Assembly (NCBI RefSeq): GCF_032854445.1
Contig: NC_088295.1
Location: 36,490,510-36,554,509, forward strand
DNA: 64,000 bases
Direction: 5' to 3'
Source of the DNA: Liolophura sinensis
Taxonomy: Eukaryota > Mollusca > Polyplacophora > Chitonida > Chitonidae
Part shown: positions 11,786 to 23,649 of the stretch, one piece after another
Position numbering within the stretch: the stretch's first letter is position 1
Layout: each line of letters starts with the position of its first letter
Program-made: the position numbers and the translations under genes
The notes under the pieces: generated by a model
The model's input: the letters and a program-made list of their open reading frames with translations, nothing else
What the model was told of the DNA's origin: nothing
Databases searched by the model: none

Positions 11786-12184
11786 AAATTCAGACTTTTT
11801 AAGGAAAACGTCCGTGGCAAGTGTGTTGATACCTCCATTTTCACCAAATGACTTCATGAGACGTTAATAAAGTGTAAATAAAATAGTTACGTGAAGAACT
11901 TTGTAGCAAAAATTCATTGTAGCAACTCAATGCTTCTGTGTACCCGTGTACATGTAGATTCCAAAACGCAACCTGATGATTTAACTGTTACTTATTCCCT
12001 CTCCAATCACTCTGAATGAATTTATATCCTGTATGTACCAACACTGCTTCTAGAGTTCCTTGCTCAGTTTTAGCGTTCTTCACATTCATGGACAGAAGCA
12101 CTGGGACTAAGCCCTTGAATGACAATAAAGTAAATGCCTTTATGGTAGTCTCTGTGAGTGGTGTATATACTATCTTATACAGTT

Positions 12185-15100
12185 GTAGTTAATGTTTCCC
12201 AATTTTAATCCAAGCGTCAATGCATTTCAACGGTAGCACACAGGCATTCCTTATGTAAAGTATTTAGGGCTTCTACAAACGATGAATCGTTGAGACAGTT
12301 CATTGATCTTTAATTCCACGGATAAAGTAACTTATTCGTGACGTTGTCATTGACGTCATGAACACAGGTGTTCTCAGTGGATATTCAAGTGGAATTAAAA
12401 CAAGACGAGGGCTTAAAAAAAGAAATAATTACTGGAAGTCTTTCTAACCATTTCTCTACGTACATAACAGCCTATGTTACAATACAACAGCCAGCAAAAT
12501 TAATAAGTGGTTGGGAAAATAATAACTTGTTAAGATAAACAACAGCAGATGCTTTTCAAATAAAAACGCTATATTTACGTAGAGTAACTTCTGAACTAAC
12601 ATTAATTTTGTCTCTGAGTAACCTTCCAATTCTTGTAATAATATTGGTTTCGTAAAAGAATCAGATCAGACGTTTGACATCTATTATTTTGGTACCTGAC
12701 TCTGAGATCGCTGGTTCGAAACCTACAGTCTCAGCCTATTTTCAGCCCTAGAATCTGTGATATATTCAGAAAGTGTAATTTCCTTACAACGATGATACTA
12801 TTACGTAAAATCCACTTTCTAAATGACATGTATACCAGTTTAATCTTCATACAGTTTCCAAATCGGAGAGAACCATTTTACTAGCAAGCCAGACAAACGA
12901 AATCAACCTATCTGTAATATGACGCTATACATCTCACAAACGTAGAAGATGTTTTTGTGTGCCGACGACAGGAGTAGGGAAGTTGATCTTCCACACACTT
13001 CCAGAGTAGCTTTGGCAACAATGTGTTACTGTGTAATGCTGTGGTTTCAAACGGTCAGTCCGTATTACGTTAATTGGCTATTTCTCCACCATGCGTTTAG
13101 GGTTTGCTAGCTATTTCAGCACAGGGACAAGTACGACGAAGTCGACAATTTCATGACTATGGGGTTACTGTTAGACTAACAGTACGGTGCACATGCTACT
13201 GCAAATTGAATACTTGACATCGACGTATGAGTACACCAATCTATCAATAAGCAAATGAGTCGCTCTAAAAATACATAGAACAGAGCCGTAGTTAGATTAG
13301 CTGTAGTCAGAAGATCATTGTGAGGATGAATATTTAGTGGACACCCCCAATGTGCCGATTTTAGCGTGTTCTGTTGCCCCAAGAACAGCACTTATACTGC
13401 AATTTTTTTTTCGCTGCAATGGATTTTGAGTGGACTATTCAGACCCAATCACTATATATTTTACGATTTTGGCATTGAAGGAAACATCAGGTACCACGAT
13501 AGAGAGCATTTCGTTATCTTCAGAGTCCCTTTTTGTTACTCATTGTTTAACAAACTTGTCCATTAATTCTATATAAAGTGGTCACTGGATTCGAATTTGA
13601 TTATGAGCTCCACGGGAATTTCCAGGCGCTCTTCTGATCTAGAAACCTGGCATATTGTATATAAAGAAGACACAGTATTACGCTGTTGGGACCATTCGTC
13701 TGACCTGGTAGTTCCTAAGTTCTTTAACAATACGGATAAATAGGTAAAAATCAGGAAGTTTCAGATAAACGGAGTGGCACACGTGGAACGAAGTCTTTTT
13801 CATGGTGAACTCAGATAATTTGATATCAAGAGTTTTGTGCTAAATACACACTCAGTTGTAATTCTCTAAGATGATGATTACCTTAGCACATTTTCTCAAA
13901 GTATGTAATCTAAAAATGCAACATTCTTATAAGCACCTTTCTACCTACTAATATATCCACTCAGTGATTACTGGTTGGTTCATTTCTGTACACGTGTTTT
14001 TCTTCTCTTTGTGCAAAGCGGGAATAGTAAATGGCAATTCAGTGCTTGCCTGTGACTAGGTAATACCGCAAATCTTGCTCTTATTTATCAGGTATCCAGA
14101 GCATAGACCTGAAACCATCGAATAGAGGAATCTCATCTTGGAACTGCAGAAGTGCATCAGCTTCTTGTAATGACCATTTTCAACGAGTAATGAATACAAT
14201 TCGACATGTATGAATTACTGTGGTTAAGGTACCATTTTCAGCGATGGCCATGCAGTTTTTAATACTCCATTCAGGAATCGAGTCTTCAATTTCCTGGATT
14301 GTTATATACTTGAAAAGGGATTACAATGACACCGTTCCCGAAGTACACAGACACTTTCTCCTGTTTGAGTCAAACTCGCCTTGAGGTTTCTTGAAAATAT
14401 ACCTTTAGCGCGAGTAAGGGAAGGTATATTTGGAGCCGATTTGAGATAAGCATCGGCGAAGAAAAACAAATACTACTGATTAACCTGAGAAAGCTTGTAA
14501 AAATCTACATTGCTTTCTGGATCAGTGGTTCAGAAATTTTGTCTTGGCCAAAGTCAGGTCTGACTGGTTAAACTGGACGAGACACACTTGCAGGAAATAC
14601 ATGCCGCCTTCAACTGGATCTACGGAATGATTTATTGACGGGAAGTGTCTGCTGCTAATTACAGTTATTAGCACCCTAAAATACTCCAGAGATGCCTGGT
14701 TTGTGAAATTTCAGGACATCAAACTTATGTTCAATTTCCCCTGCGCCAAATTCACGTCATTCAAATTGCCTTTTCGTTTGGGGTTGGGTTTTGGTAGTAA
14801 CAAAGAAGATTGAGCGCAAAAACTATTCCGCTATAACGGTTGATCATCCAGTGACATTTGTTATAGGGCAGGTGGGTAGTCTGTTGACAGAGCCCTGCGG
14901 GATATAGAACTCCCTTATTCCTCATTAATCAGTCACAAACAAATAAATGCCGTCTCCTAAGTGCTTGTTACTGATAAACAACAACTTTTTACAATTAAAA
15001 CATCAAACAACCAAATAAGCCTTCTGGAATGTCTTGTTACAAATGTTCACTTCGTATTTGAAAACCAAGGCTATTGTTGTCTAACTTAATCGTACCACAC

Positions 15101-15545
15101 TGGAGAAAAAGTAGGTGATGTACTCCAGTTATTTCTGTCTAGTCGCTTTTAGTGTAAAGTTGTAAGATAATTACGTCTTAGCCTCACAAATCACTGTTAA
15201 TTCACGCAAGGCGTCAGAGATCTTGGTCTCGTGTATGGTTTGTACAGCCCGGCCGTCGTGTTATACACAGCGCTGGCTTGAAAGCAATGTTTTTTTCTTC
15301 CGTTAAATTTACTTCGTTTTACGGCTCCATATCAAATCTCATCTATGTTGATGTTGCTTATCTACATTTGCATATATAGCTTCTTTATACTTCCTAGTGA
15401 CGGATATTTTATTACTTACGTGTTTTTTGTTATTTACTTACTATTTTGTTATTTGATTTGATTTAGCTTTAACACCGTACCAAAGGATACGAGTTCAAAA
15501 TACTGGCCTTACTTTGGGGAAGGAAATCATCAACAATGAACTTCA
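12185..15545. repeat. segmental duplication copy B
   Basis: The most continuous copy, lacking the large insertions of copies A and C. It pairs with C through GTAGAAGATGTTTT (12943 and 17599), TACGTTAATTGGCTATTT, TCTAAAAATACATAGAACAG (13263 and 17903), AAGAGTTTTGTGCT (13829 and 18442) and the 14600-15545 block. It pairs with A through the same block and the first 400 bp. Nearly all of it looks non-coding; the one exception is described at 12949-13110. Confidence 0.8.
12949..13110 (+). pseudogene. duplicate of the 17606-17797 reading frame, interrupted
   Basis: Reads MFLCADD at its start and VSP-YVNWLF-HH-FR near its end, co-linear with the frame at 17606-17797 in copy C. The only length difference, as I align them, is six bases, which keeps the frame. 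A TAG at 13108-13110 stands where copy C has TGG, after which the frame continues LFQ-DK. I do not recognise the product. If the frame was ever a gene, this copy is probably dead. If not, the co-linearity is a coincidence of closely related DNA. Confidence 0.3.
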
Positions 15546-16694
15546 AGTAAGATGACACTAGTGAACATAAAATGCGATGCCAAGACCGCGCTAAGAGATG
15601 GGAAGATAAATCACACTATGAGCATCACAGGTCAGTTGGATCATCAGATTATCTTAGTTTACCTTCCTGGTCTGAAAGGGTCCACATACACGAACCAATC
15701 ATTTCGTAATACTAATCACTCCATCTTGACACAATTTACTACACAGGTGAATCTAATGCACAGGATTCGCGCCATACAAGTCAGAATTTGCCCCGAATTT
15801 ACTCCGATGGCATTGACTTCTGCATTTATGCACCATGGGTAAAGGTGACTTGTCTAGACAATGTAAATGTAAAATAGTACAATTAATAAGGAAAGCATCT
15901 GTGACATTTGTGCTTATATCTGCATGGGCACCAAATGGCGTCCCCATATATGATGTTAATGGTTCAAACAGCTATGTAGAGAACTCTGCATCAGAAAGGA
16001 CCCCTTGCAACCAGACAGAAAATAGTCCTCTTCGTTGCAGCAGCGAGATGTGATTTTTTCAGGAAGAAAACTTACATGAATCTGAAGTACAATTATTGAA
16101 GAAGATGTGTGCAAAAAATTGAAGTGATACGATTTATACTTTTTGTTTTATCAAAGGACAAATTTAGGTCCAAAAGTAATTTTGCTATTTTAAGGCGTTT
16201 TCCTGCGAGAAATAACTTTATAATAAAAATATGATTACGTGAACCAAAATCATTTTCACATATATTTGATGTCTAGTGTGGGAGTAGTAAGCCATAACAA
16301 AGTATCGCGTCGGTTTGTAAATTGGACAAAAATAAATTAGATTAACTCAACATTCACCATAATATTTCATGGCTTCTAACACACTGTTCGCATGGATACA
16401 GTGGTAACGTGCGTACCTGTAAACCGTTGTGTCGAATAGGATAACGAGTTGTAATGATTCCTATAACTGCATACTTTTTAGTGCTTAACGAAATGAGGTA
16501 ATGGAGGGGGGGGGGTTAATTTCAATTTCTTCATATGTCGTCAAGTATATGTTAGATGAGTTTTACTATATTATTGTAAATCTATACAGATTATATACAG
16601 TATTCTCCGAATGAAAGCTCATCTTCAGCCAAAAGCATATCGCACAATTACACTGGGCAAGAGGGTACCTGTTTAGCTTCGTAATAAATGTCTG
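15546..16694. other. spacer between duplication copies B and C
   Basis: AT-rich spacer. Two overlapping short plus-strand frames at 15552-16053 show no motif and have an equally open minus-strand frame, so they are not called. A G9 run occurs at about 16507-16515. Confidence 0.4.
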
Positions 16695-16704
16695 TTAAAG
16701 ACAC

Positions 16705-16784
16705 GTACTTCAGAAAGATTGCTAGCGGCCTGTGGATGATTATGGCGGCGTAAAACACCAATCAAATAAATAAATAAATAAATA
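16705..16784 (+). mobile_element. 80-bp truncated SINE with target-site duplication
   Basis: Ends in GGCGTAAAACACCAATC followed by AAATAAATAAATAAATA, the tail of the 4524-4794 family. It is bounded by a 10-bp direct repeat TTAAAGACAC (16695-16704 and 16785-16794), so this very short, internally deleted copy appears to have been inserted as such. Confidence 0.8.
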
Positions 16785-17605
16785 TTAAAGACACTGTCAT
16801 GTGTTCACGGCATAGTTCGTAAACCAAAACCTGTTTCACTAGACGAAAAAGGATATTATCCCTGCATTTGACGGCATACAGTAGGCTGATGATTAGCAAC
16901 GAATATTTTAGGTTGGCATATTTCATCGGCTACAGCAGTTACATAACAACTTTAACCACATACCGTGAGCAGGTTGGTAATTGACCTGAGCTAAAGGAGG
17001 AAGAAATTGTGCATGTGGTGTGTAATACATGTTGTTTCAAGTTTGGATATTTAGGTAAACGAAGTCCAACAATAAAGTACACAAGCATTCATTCTTGTTA
17101 TGGATCCTTGGCTTCTCCAGGCAATGAGTTGTTGAGACACAAATAGAGGGCCAGGAAAACAAAGAAATGCATTATCGAAATATAATATAATCTTTTTGTT
17201 CAATAAAATACTACCATATTGTGCTACCATATGAATGCAGCAAAAATTAATGACAGGTTGGGAAAAGGTAATTTGCTGAGATAAACAACGGCAGATGCAA
17301 CACAGACAATGTACTTTAGGTTGGTATTGAAACAGCGGTCGAATCTGGACCGATACTTCCTTTGCCGTTTAGTTGCTTTCTTGTTGCCTCTTGATAAATA
17401 TTATTATGTACGGTTTTGTAAATGGATCAAAGTAGACGTTTGGGGTTCTTGTTTTGAATAATCTTCATAAAGTTTCTAGATCAAAAGGAACCAGTTTATT
17501 AGCACATGGAGGTTTTGTCAGTAAAGTAAGGGTTCGGTTATTATTTCACCGAAGGTCATTCTAACCTATGTGTATATGACTTGGTACATCTCATCAACGT
17601 AGAAG

Positions 17606-17797
17606 ATGTTTTCGTGTGCCGACGATTGCAGGGAAATCATTGCTCTTCCAGACGCTGCCAGAATAGCTTTACAAAAAGCATCATTGTGTTACCATTTCAT
17701 ACTGTGGTCTCAAATGGTCAGCCCGTTTTACGTTAATTGGCTATTTATACATCACCCATTTAGGCTTTACTGGCTGTTTCAGCAGTGGGACAAGTAA
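17606..17797 (+). CDS. candidate 63-residue reading frame shared by duplicates
   Basis: The ATG-initiated frame runs MFSCADD ... LCYHFILW ... SPFYVNWLFIHHPF ... LFQQWDK. It is rich in aromatic residues and has no recognisable domain or signal peptide. The homologous frame in copy B (12949-13110) stays in register over about 60 codons apart from one stop, and an indel of six bases separates them. Just upstream, both copies keep ACATCTCA-CAA-CGTAG directly before AAGATG, which could be a splice acceptor with a CTAAC-like branch site (about 17560). Against coding, many substitutions between the copies change amino acids. It may be an eroded exon or chance. Confidence 0.22.
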   Translation: MFSCADDCREIIALPDAARIALQKASLCYHFILWSQMVSPFYVNWLFIHHPFRLYWLFQQWDK

Positions 17798-18018
17798 AAA
17801 ACCCCACAGTCCCATGCCTGAGGACGGCACAGCTAGACTAATTATACTAAATTTTCATTAAAAGGGTCCACCAATAAAAGTGTGCCAATAAACAAATGAG
17901 TTGTTCTAAAAATACATAGAACAGAACTGTCGTAGAATTTTATTCAAGATTCTTGCCACGATGAATGTTGAGTGGAAATTTTAAAATGCCGATTCATATT
18001 AGCCTGTTCTGTTGCCCC

Positions 18019-18113
18019 TGACGGCGGCCAGCATTATGGTGGGAGGAAACCGGGCAGAGCCCCGGGGAAACCCACGTTCATCTGCAGGATGCAGGCAGAC
18101 CTTCTCATGTACG
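18019..18113 (-). mobile_element. SINE fragment (GGTGTTTTACGCC family, body)
   Basis: ACGGCGGCCAGCATTATGGT, GGGAGGAAACCGGGCAGAGC and GGGGAAACCCACG are body sequence of the 4524-4794 family. Both tail and head are missing. It replaces a stretch present in copy B. Confidence 0.8.
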
Positions 18114-19137
18114 GATCACGATGTTGAGATCATTCTTTCAACTGACAATAAGAGCCTAAGCCTTCAAATCTTTCTTAATGATACCGTTAAATGTGTGAAA
18201 AAATCAGGTAAAAAAAGTTGCAGATGAACAGAGTGGCACAAGTGACCTGCTGTAACCGAAGATTTTCGTCCTAAATGCCACTTTGTCATGATGAACTTAG
18301 CTTAATCCGGAGGATGTCTAAAAATTGCCTGTCAGCTTGCATAAAAGCCGTTACCATATAGGACACAAAGTTTTTTGAAATTGTATCAACATTAATCCCC
18401 CCGGTTAAAATACAACAATCCACAAATAGATGATTTGACATAAAGAGTTTTGTGCTTAATACACACTTGGTCGTATTCTTTAAGATGATTTTTACCTTGG
18501 CACATTTTCTTCATGGCATAGAATATAAAAATGGGCAACTCTTACAAGCACCTTTCTACCAACCAAAAATCGACTTATTGATTAGTTGCTGGCTCATTTC
18601 GATGCAAGCGTTTTTTTTTTCAAACCTGCATTGTTGTTTAGAAATGTGTTCTTTGGCAAAGTCAGTCTGACCGGCTAAACGGTACGAGACACGCTAACAG
18701 AAAGATACAGCCTTGCTGTTAACAAATACATGCTGATTTAAACTGGATCTACGGAATGATTTATTGACGGGAAGTGTCTGCTGCTAATTACAGTTATTAC
18801 CACCATAAAATACTCCAGAGATGCCTGGTTTGTGAAATTCTGGACACCAAACTTACGTTCAATTTCTAAGGCCGTTTTCACGTCGGTCATTTGCCTTTTC
18901 GTTTGGGAGTTGGTTTTTGGTAGTAACAAAAAAGAATATCCGTAAAAATTAGTCCCCATGCGGCGACAAGTGTTAGCGGGCACGTTGATAGAGCCCCACG
19001 GGATATAAAACTCTCTCTGATTCCTCATTAATCACAAACAAATAAACAATTTCCCCCAGTTGCTTGTCACTGAAAAACAAGAAGTATTTTTCCACAAAAA
19101 ACCCCAACAGACCCTCCATAAAATTAACCTTTGATCA

Positions 19138-19285
19138 AAAATTAGCGATGTCAATAAATCATTCATCGATATTGATAAATGAATTAGCGATATCGATAAA
19201 TGATTTATCGATATCGATAAATGATTTATCGATATCGATAAACGATTTATCGATATCGTTAAATATTTATTGATATCGATCATTT
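19138..19285. repeat. 21-bp near-palindromic satellite
   Basis: About seven units of GATAAATGATTTATC plus GATATC. Each half is nearly self-complementary, so both strands read almost alike and give SISINDLS-type frames in both directions. The array can fold into many hairpins. It is present only in duplication copy C. Confidence 0.92.
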
Positions 19286-19839
19286 TCGATTAAATGTTAA
19301 TTTGGCACCCCACAAATATCTTCTTGCAAATGTTCGCTTCGTATGTGGATACCAGGACGATTGGTGTTTAACTTAACGGTACCACGCTGGAACAAAATTA
19401 GGCGAAGTACTCTAGTTATTTCGGTCTATTCGATTTAAGTGTAAAGTTGTCAGGTGATTACATTTTAACAGCCTCACAAATTACCTCTAATTCGCACTAG
19501 GCGTCAGAGATCTTGGTCTCGTTTGTAGTTTGTACAGCCCGGTTTCGTGCTATAAACAGCGGTGGCGTCAGAGTAATTTATTTTCTTCCGTTAAATTGAT
19601 TTCGATATACCAAGTCAGATCTTATTTATGCTAATGTTGCCTATCTACATTTGGATATACAGCCTCTTTATACTTCCTGGTTACATATGCTTTACTACTA
19701 CAAAGAAATCTATATATTTATTTACTACTGTGTTACTGGACTTAGCTTTAACGCCGTACACGAGGATACCAGTTTCAAATATTGGCCATATTTTTGAGAA
19801 GGAAATCATCAACAACGAGCTCCTTATAGATTAACAGCC

Positions 19840-20885
19840 CAACGCGCACTCAACCATTTTTTGCCTATATGATATCACCATGGTAAATATGGTACGATAG
19901 CGTGAACATAAGAGGTGAGAGGCTCCTCGGTCATAAAATAACATTTAAGCAGAAATTGTTATTATTTTAACATCAAAGAGTATCTAGTATAACTCTTGAT
20001 TAATAAATTCATTGCATACATGTAAACAACAAATTTCAGTTGCGTTCGCACTATCATCACCAACTAAAGCATGAAAAGCAACAAAACAAGTAAATTAAGA
20101 ATAACAAAGCACCACAAAATTAAAAGTATTTTGTAGACTTGACGCTTATATTTACATCAATATAAGCGGTCAGTCAACATAAGACAGAAAGAAGCATGTT
20201 AACTCTTTCACATTTACTAAAGATTTAAACTCTTCCACATCTCTTGTGCTCAACAAGATAAAAATCACTATTTCAAAAACATAAAAAGCAAATAAATTTG
20301 ACATGAAAATTCATGGCAAAGAATTAAATATTATGAAATAAAACAAATCTGGTTTACCCTGAACTTACATGTAACTTCCTTAATCATGATGTGGTATGGC
20401 TTTACGTATGATAGCTTTACAATAAAAAGTGTTATACTCGTTTAACTGTAATATTCTTAGAACAAAAGGTTCCAAGAAAACAAAGGTTTTCTTCGGCTCT
20501 AAAGGATATTGTATTTCATACGCTTAGTAAGTTGAAAAGAGAGCTGTAACATCCAATGAAAAACCACTGAACCACCCTCAAACAATATCATAGAGTTGTC
20601 CATCATGATGTGAATGCGTTCCGACCTCAGCGTGCTGGTTCTGACTACAGTCAAGGTTATAGCTAGTGTGGGAACCGTTGGAATGTGGAAAAAATGTAAT
20701 GTTTTCTTTCCAAATTATGATTGTATTTTTAAAAACCTTATCATAGGTGTAAAGTTGCATATTTTCTGATGGTGGCCAGCTTATCTAGAGTACAGCTATA
20801 CATATTACACAGTGTAAATTCCCTGGAATGAGATAACAATGCTGAACTTTTTAAAACGAACTCTCTGAGTGAGTAATGCATAAAA
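19840..20885. other. AT-rich spacer
   Basis: Very AT-rich sequence with no frame or repeat that I can support. Confidence 0.45.
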
Positions 20886-20889
20886 CAGC

Positions 20890-21440
20890 CAATACTAAGC
20901 CACAGACCTGGTGAATAAAAAGTAATTCAACTCAGTGATTAGTGACTGGTGCATTTCCATACACATGCTTCTCTTCCCGTCATACAAAGTAGGTGACCCG
21001 TTTTAGTGAAATTCGCATTTGAGGCTTACAGAAACCAGACCCCCACCGTTAGTAAGAAATGGATTTTGTCCAAAGGTGGATTTGGTGACAATATGACACA
21101 AGCATCTGTGGCCAAAAACAAATACCATTGATTTACCTGAGCATGCCTGTACAAACCTACATTGCTCTCTGGATCAGTGGTTGGGAAATGGGTTGGCCAA
21201 AGTCAGCCTGATTGGTTAAACGGGACGAGACACGGTTTCTGAAAATTTCTAGAGAACGGATGTACAGCTTTCTCTGAGTAAGTTTTAATTTAAATTCTCT
21301 TGGATTGGTTGATTTGTTTTCCTTCTGACCTGGTAAAACTGAAAAGAAAATTTGTGCTGATTGCTTAATACTTATTCACGAACAAATAAACGGCGTCCCT
21401 AATAGCTTGTCAAACAACGTTTTGACCAGAGGCCCATCCT
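20890..21440. repeat. segmental duplication copy D, partial
   Basis: CTCAGTGATTAGTGACTGGT matches copy B at 13961. GAAACCAGACCCCCACCG with AAGGTGGATTTGG, CATTG-TTTACCTGA, and GGATCAGTGGTTGGGAAAT matches A 8070-8240 and B 14400-14570. CACGAACAAATAAACGGCGT matches A 9260. The rest of the unit is missing. Confidence 0.65.
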
Positions 21441-21968
21441 AACATTGGACAAACCTTATAGAACATTGGTCAGATCAAAGTGTTAACTGTAAACTCTGGT
21501 CAGATCAAGGTGTAAACAAATTATACTGTATACTGGTTTAATGTTATTGCGAGTTTTACCGTTTCTCACAATAAGCATGAATCGCTGTGATTTTAGTTTG
21601 CTTGGGTGAAAGTGTATTACTCCCGAATGCCGGATAAGTAACAAATCGACATTATTTAATTATGTCAATTAAATCAGTGAAACCATTACTCGCCAAATTA
21701 TCCTGTTTTATCTTCCCGATTTGATTAGGTCATTGTACGCGCCAAGCCTAGCGCTAATCAGTTCATATTAACACAGTTTGATATATCACACAGAGAAATT
21801 CAAATCGAATCGTTCAAGTTAACAGTCACTTACCCACAGGCTTTAGATCTGTGTACGAACGTGGTATTCTTCCTCACTACGGTAGAAGAATGGAAATATA
21901 GAATTTCATTTCAAACTCCGATGGCACTGCATTCAACACTGTATTCTTGCAATTGAGGTCCACCAGCA

Positions 21969-22033
21969 ATCTGTCGCCACGATATGGCTGAAATATTGCC
22001 GAGGTGGCGTTAAACCATAATCACTTTCTCTTT
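21969..22033 (+). mobile_element. short SINE tail insertion, second family
   Basis: GCCACGATATGGCTGAAATA, TTGCCGAGGTGGCGTTAAAC and CATAATCACTTTC form the 3' end of another SINE family, also seen at 32436-32489 and 43340-43392. It is flanked by the direct repeat CACCAGCA (21961-21968 and 22034-22041). Confidence 0.7.
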
Positions 22034-22041
22034 CACCAGCA

Positions 22042-22115
22042 GCCTGCGTATTGCCCTCGTACCATTATGTTGGCCACCGTCGTATAAGTGAAATATTCAT
22101 GACTACGGCGTTAAA
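22042..22115 (+). mobile_element. SINE fragment (GGTGTTTTACGCC family)
   Basis: ACCATTATGTTGGCCACCGT, CGTATAAGTGAAATATTC and TACGGCGTTAAA match the 3' body of the first family in plus orientation. It directly follows the preceding SINE piece. Confidence 0.7.
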
Positions 22116-22234
22116 GGAGAAGAAAATTTAAACATCAGTCAAACACCATTGAAAAGAGTTCCTCGCAGGTGCATGCCATACAAAAATTCTAATATGTACA
22201 TCAAGTTTATTAGCTATAAATAAATTCAATTGCC

Positions 22235-22500
22235 GTCAGAAACCGCCGAAGTGCAGCTCGTACATTTTCACTGGAACTCTTCTTCCCATAAGTTAGCGAA
22301 CGGTACAGTTCGTTTTCCGCTTGACGATCGGGAAACCGGAATGTTGGACGTAGTTCCGAGTTTACACCAACAAGCCCGAAGGTTTAACTACTCTCATTGG
22401 CTGAGAGGCAACACACAACAAACATAAATTACAGGGTGTTAAAGATGGAGGACGCGATGGACTCAGCGATTTATGCCAGCTTTGCCGTTTTCAGATTTTA
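22235..22500. promoter_or_regulatory. CpG-rich patch, possible promoter
   Basis: About 160 bp (22235-22390) hold roughly 14 CpG dinucleotides in an otherwise CpG-poor region. They are followed by an inverted CCAAT box inside CTCATTGGCTGAGAGG (22393-22408). A well-placed ATG in AAAGATGG (22445) opens an 18-codon frame. A second ATG (22473) opens a 45-codon frame reading through MARKNRKMMQQEPPERKN to a hydrophobic end. A promoter plus first exon would explain the composition, and a GC-richer repeat relic would too. There is no TATA box. Confidence 0.3.
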
Positions 22501-22844
22501 GGTGTATGGCAAGGAAAAATCGCAAAATGATGCAGCAGGAACCACCAGAGAGAAAAAATGTGTTCTTTTCAACCTTAAGTGTCGTGTTTTTAAGTTTTCT
22601 TCTCCTTTAAACACCAATACGATATATAAAAAATATCACTATAATTAGCCATATGTATAGAAGTGGAACGACAAAACTATTGAATTTGATGCTAGTGATA
22701 ATCGTAGAAGGCATTGCCTTTGGAGTCCGCTTAAGAATATGTAGGGATTGTTCGCTGATTGGTCACATTAGTATCAGATTAATACTGTTACTGAATGTGA
22801 CTTACACGAAGGCCTTGCTTTGGAACAGGACCATAATTGGGGCC

Positions 22845-23205
22845 GGACTGACATCAAAACCGGCCTGACACCGGAGGCGATTTTGGTACCTGTATAAATC
22901 AAGCACTGAGCGTGTATTGGGGCAGGCCAATTATCAGCACCGTGCAGATATCGGGACAAATCAGGTATCCGGACCGGGAAGACATCTGCGTCTGGATGAT
23001 GTCGGTACCGGGCTGGTACCGCCACCGGTCAACATCAGCATATTTCAGACATTAGCACAGTCAGACATCAGCACAAGTCAGACATCAACATCGGGTTGGT
23101 ATCGGTACCGGGCTGGTATTGGCATCGGTCAGACACCAGCACCATCGCTCAGACTTCGGCACCGGGCTGGTATCGGCACCGGGCGGGTATCGACACCGGC
23201 CTCTT
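22845..23205. repeat. degenerate GC-rich tandem repeat
   Basis: Repeated GGCTGGTATCGGCACCG / CAGACATCAGCACAGTC-type words with irregular spacing make up an eroded minisatellite. It stands at the place where the first outer duplication copy has the 26-bp array (10296-10985), immediately before the shared flank. Confidence 0.7.
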
Positions 23206-23399
23206 GCAAGGTGATACTGTCGTTATAAAACCGTCGAGGTAAAATTTTAAAACCAAGGTAAAACCTCAGTCTAAACTAATACACATTCTTGAAGATATTT
23301 TAGATCGCGTTTGCTGTAATTGACTTTTTTCGCCAAAAGTCAATTTTTTCTTTCCTGAAAACACTGGTTATGTTTTTCTGTGTGCAACTGTTCTGTGTC

Positions 23400-23640
23400 C
23401 CGACGGTATAACGCCCTAGACTGCTGTCTTCAGAATGCCGAGGATATATCCCTGCAGGATGGAGTCATTATATCGTGCTGCTAACGATAAAGTACACTAC
23501 AGTTGCTCTTGTGTTTAATTTATAAATGATGAATTATTGCTAGGAGAATATGTCCAGTAATTATTTATCACCAAAACGTCCAGACCAACGCGGGCCATGG
23601 GGTTGAGAAGAATAGATACATACCCTCTCGTATATATTAC
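23400..23640. repeat. outer duplication flank, second copy
   Basis: Partner of 11040-11280; shared landmarks are given there. It differs from that copy by many substitutions and small indels. Confidence 0.7.
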
Positions 23641-23649
23641 AAGTTTAAT

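Larger units (their letters stand above)
17030..19835. repeat. segmental duplication copy C
   Basis: Homologous to copy B over its length (see landmarks there). It was later interrupted by a SINE piece (18019-18113) and a satellite array (19138-19285), neither of which occurs at the matching points of A (about 9340) and B (about 15020). Confidence 0.8.

Noticed and set aside
15552-16053. Two adjoining plus-strand frames of 96 and 72 codons
   Set aside because: No domain, no conservation in other duplication copies, and an equally open minus-strand frame over the same bases.
19032-19283. Frames on both strands reading SISIN-LSISIN
   Set aside because: The 21-bp near-palindromic satellite reads alike on both strands; not a protein repeat.
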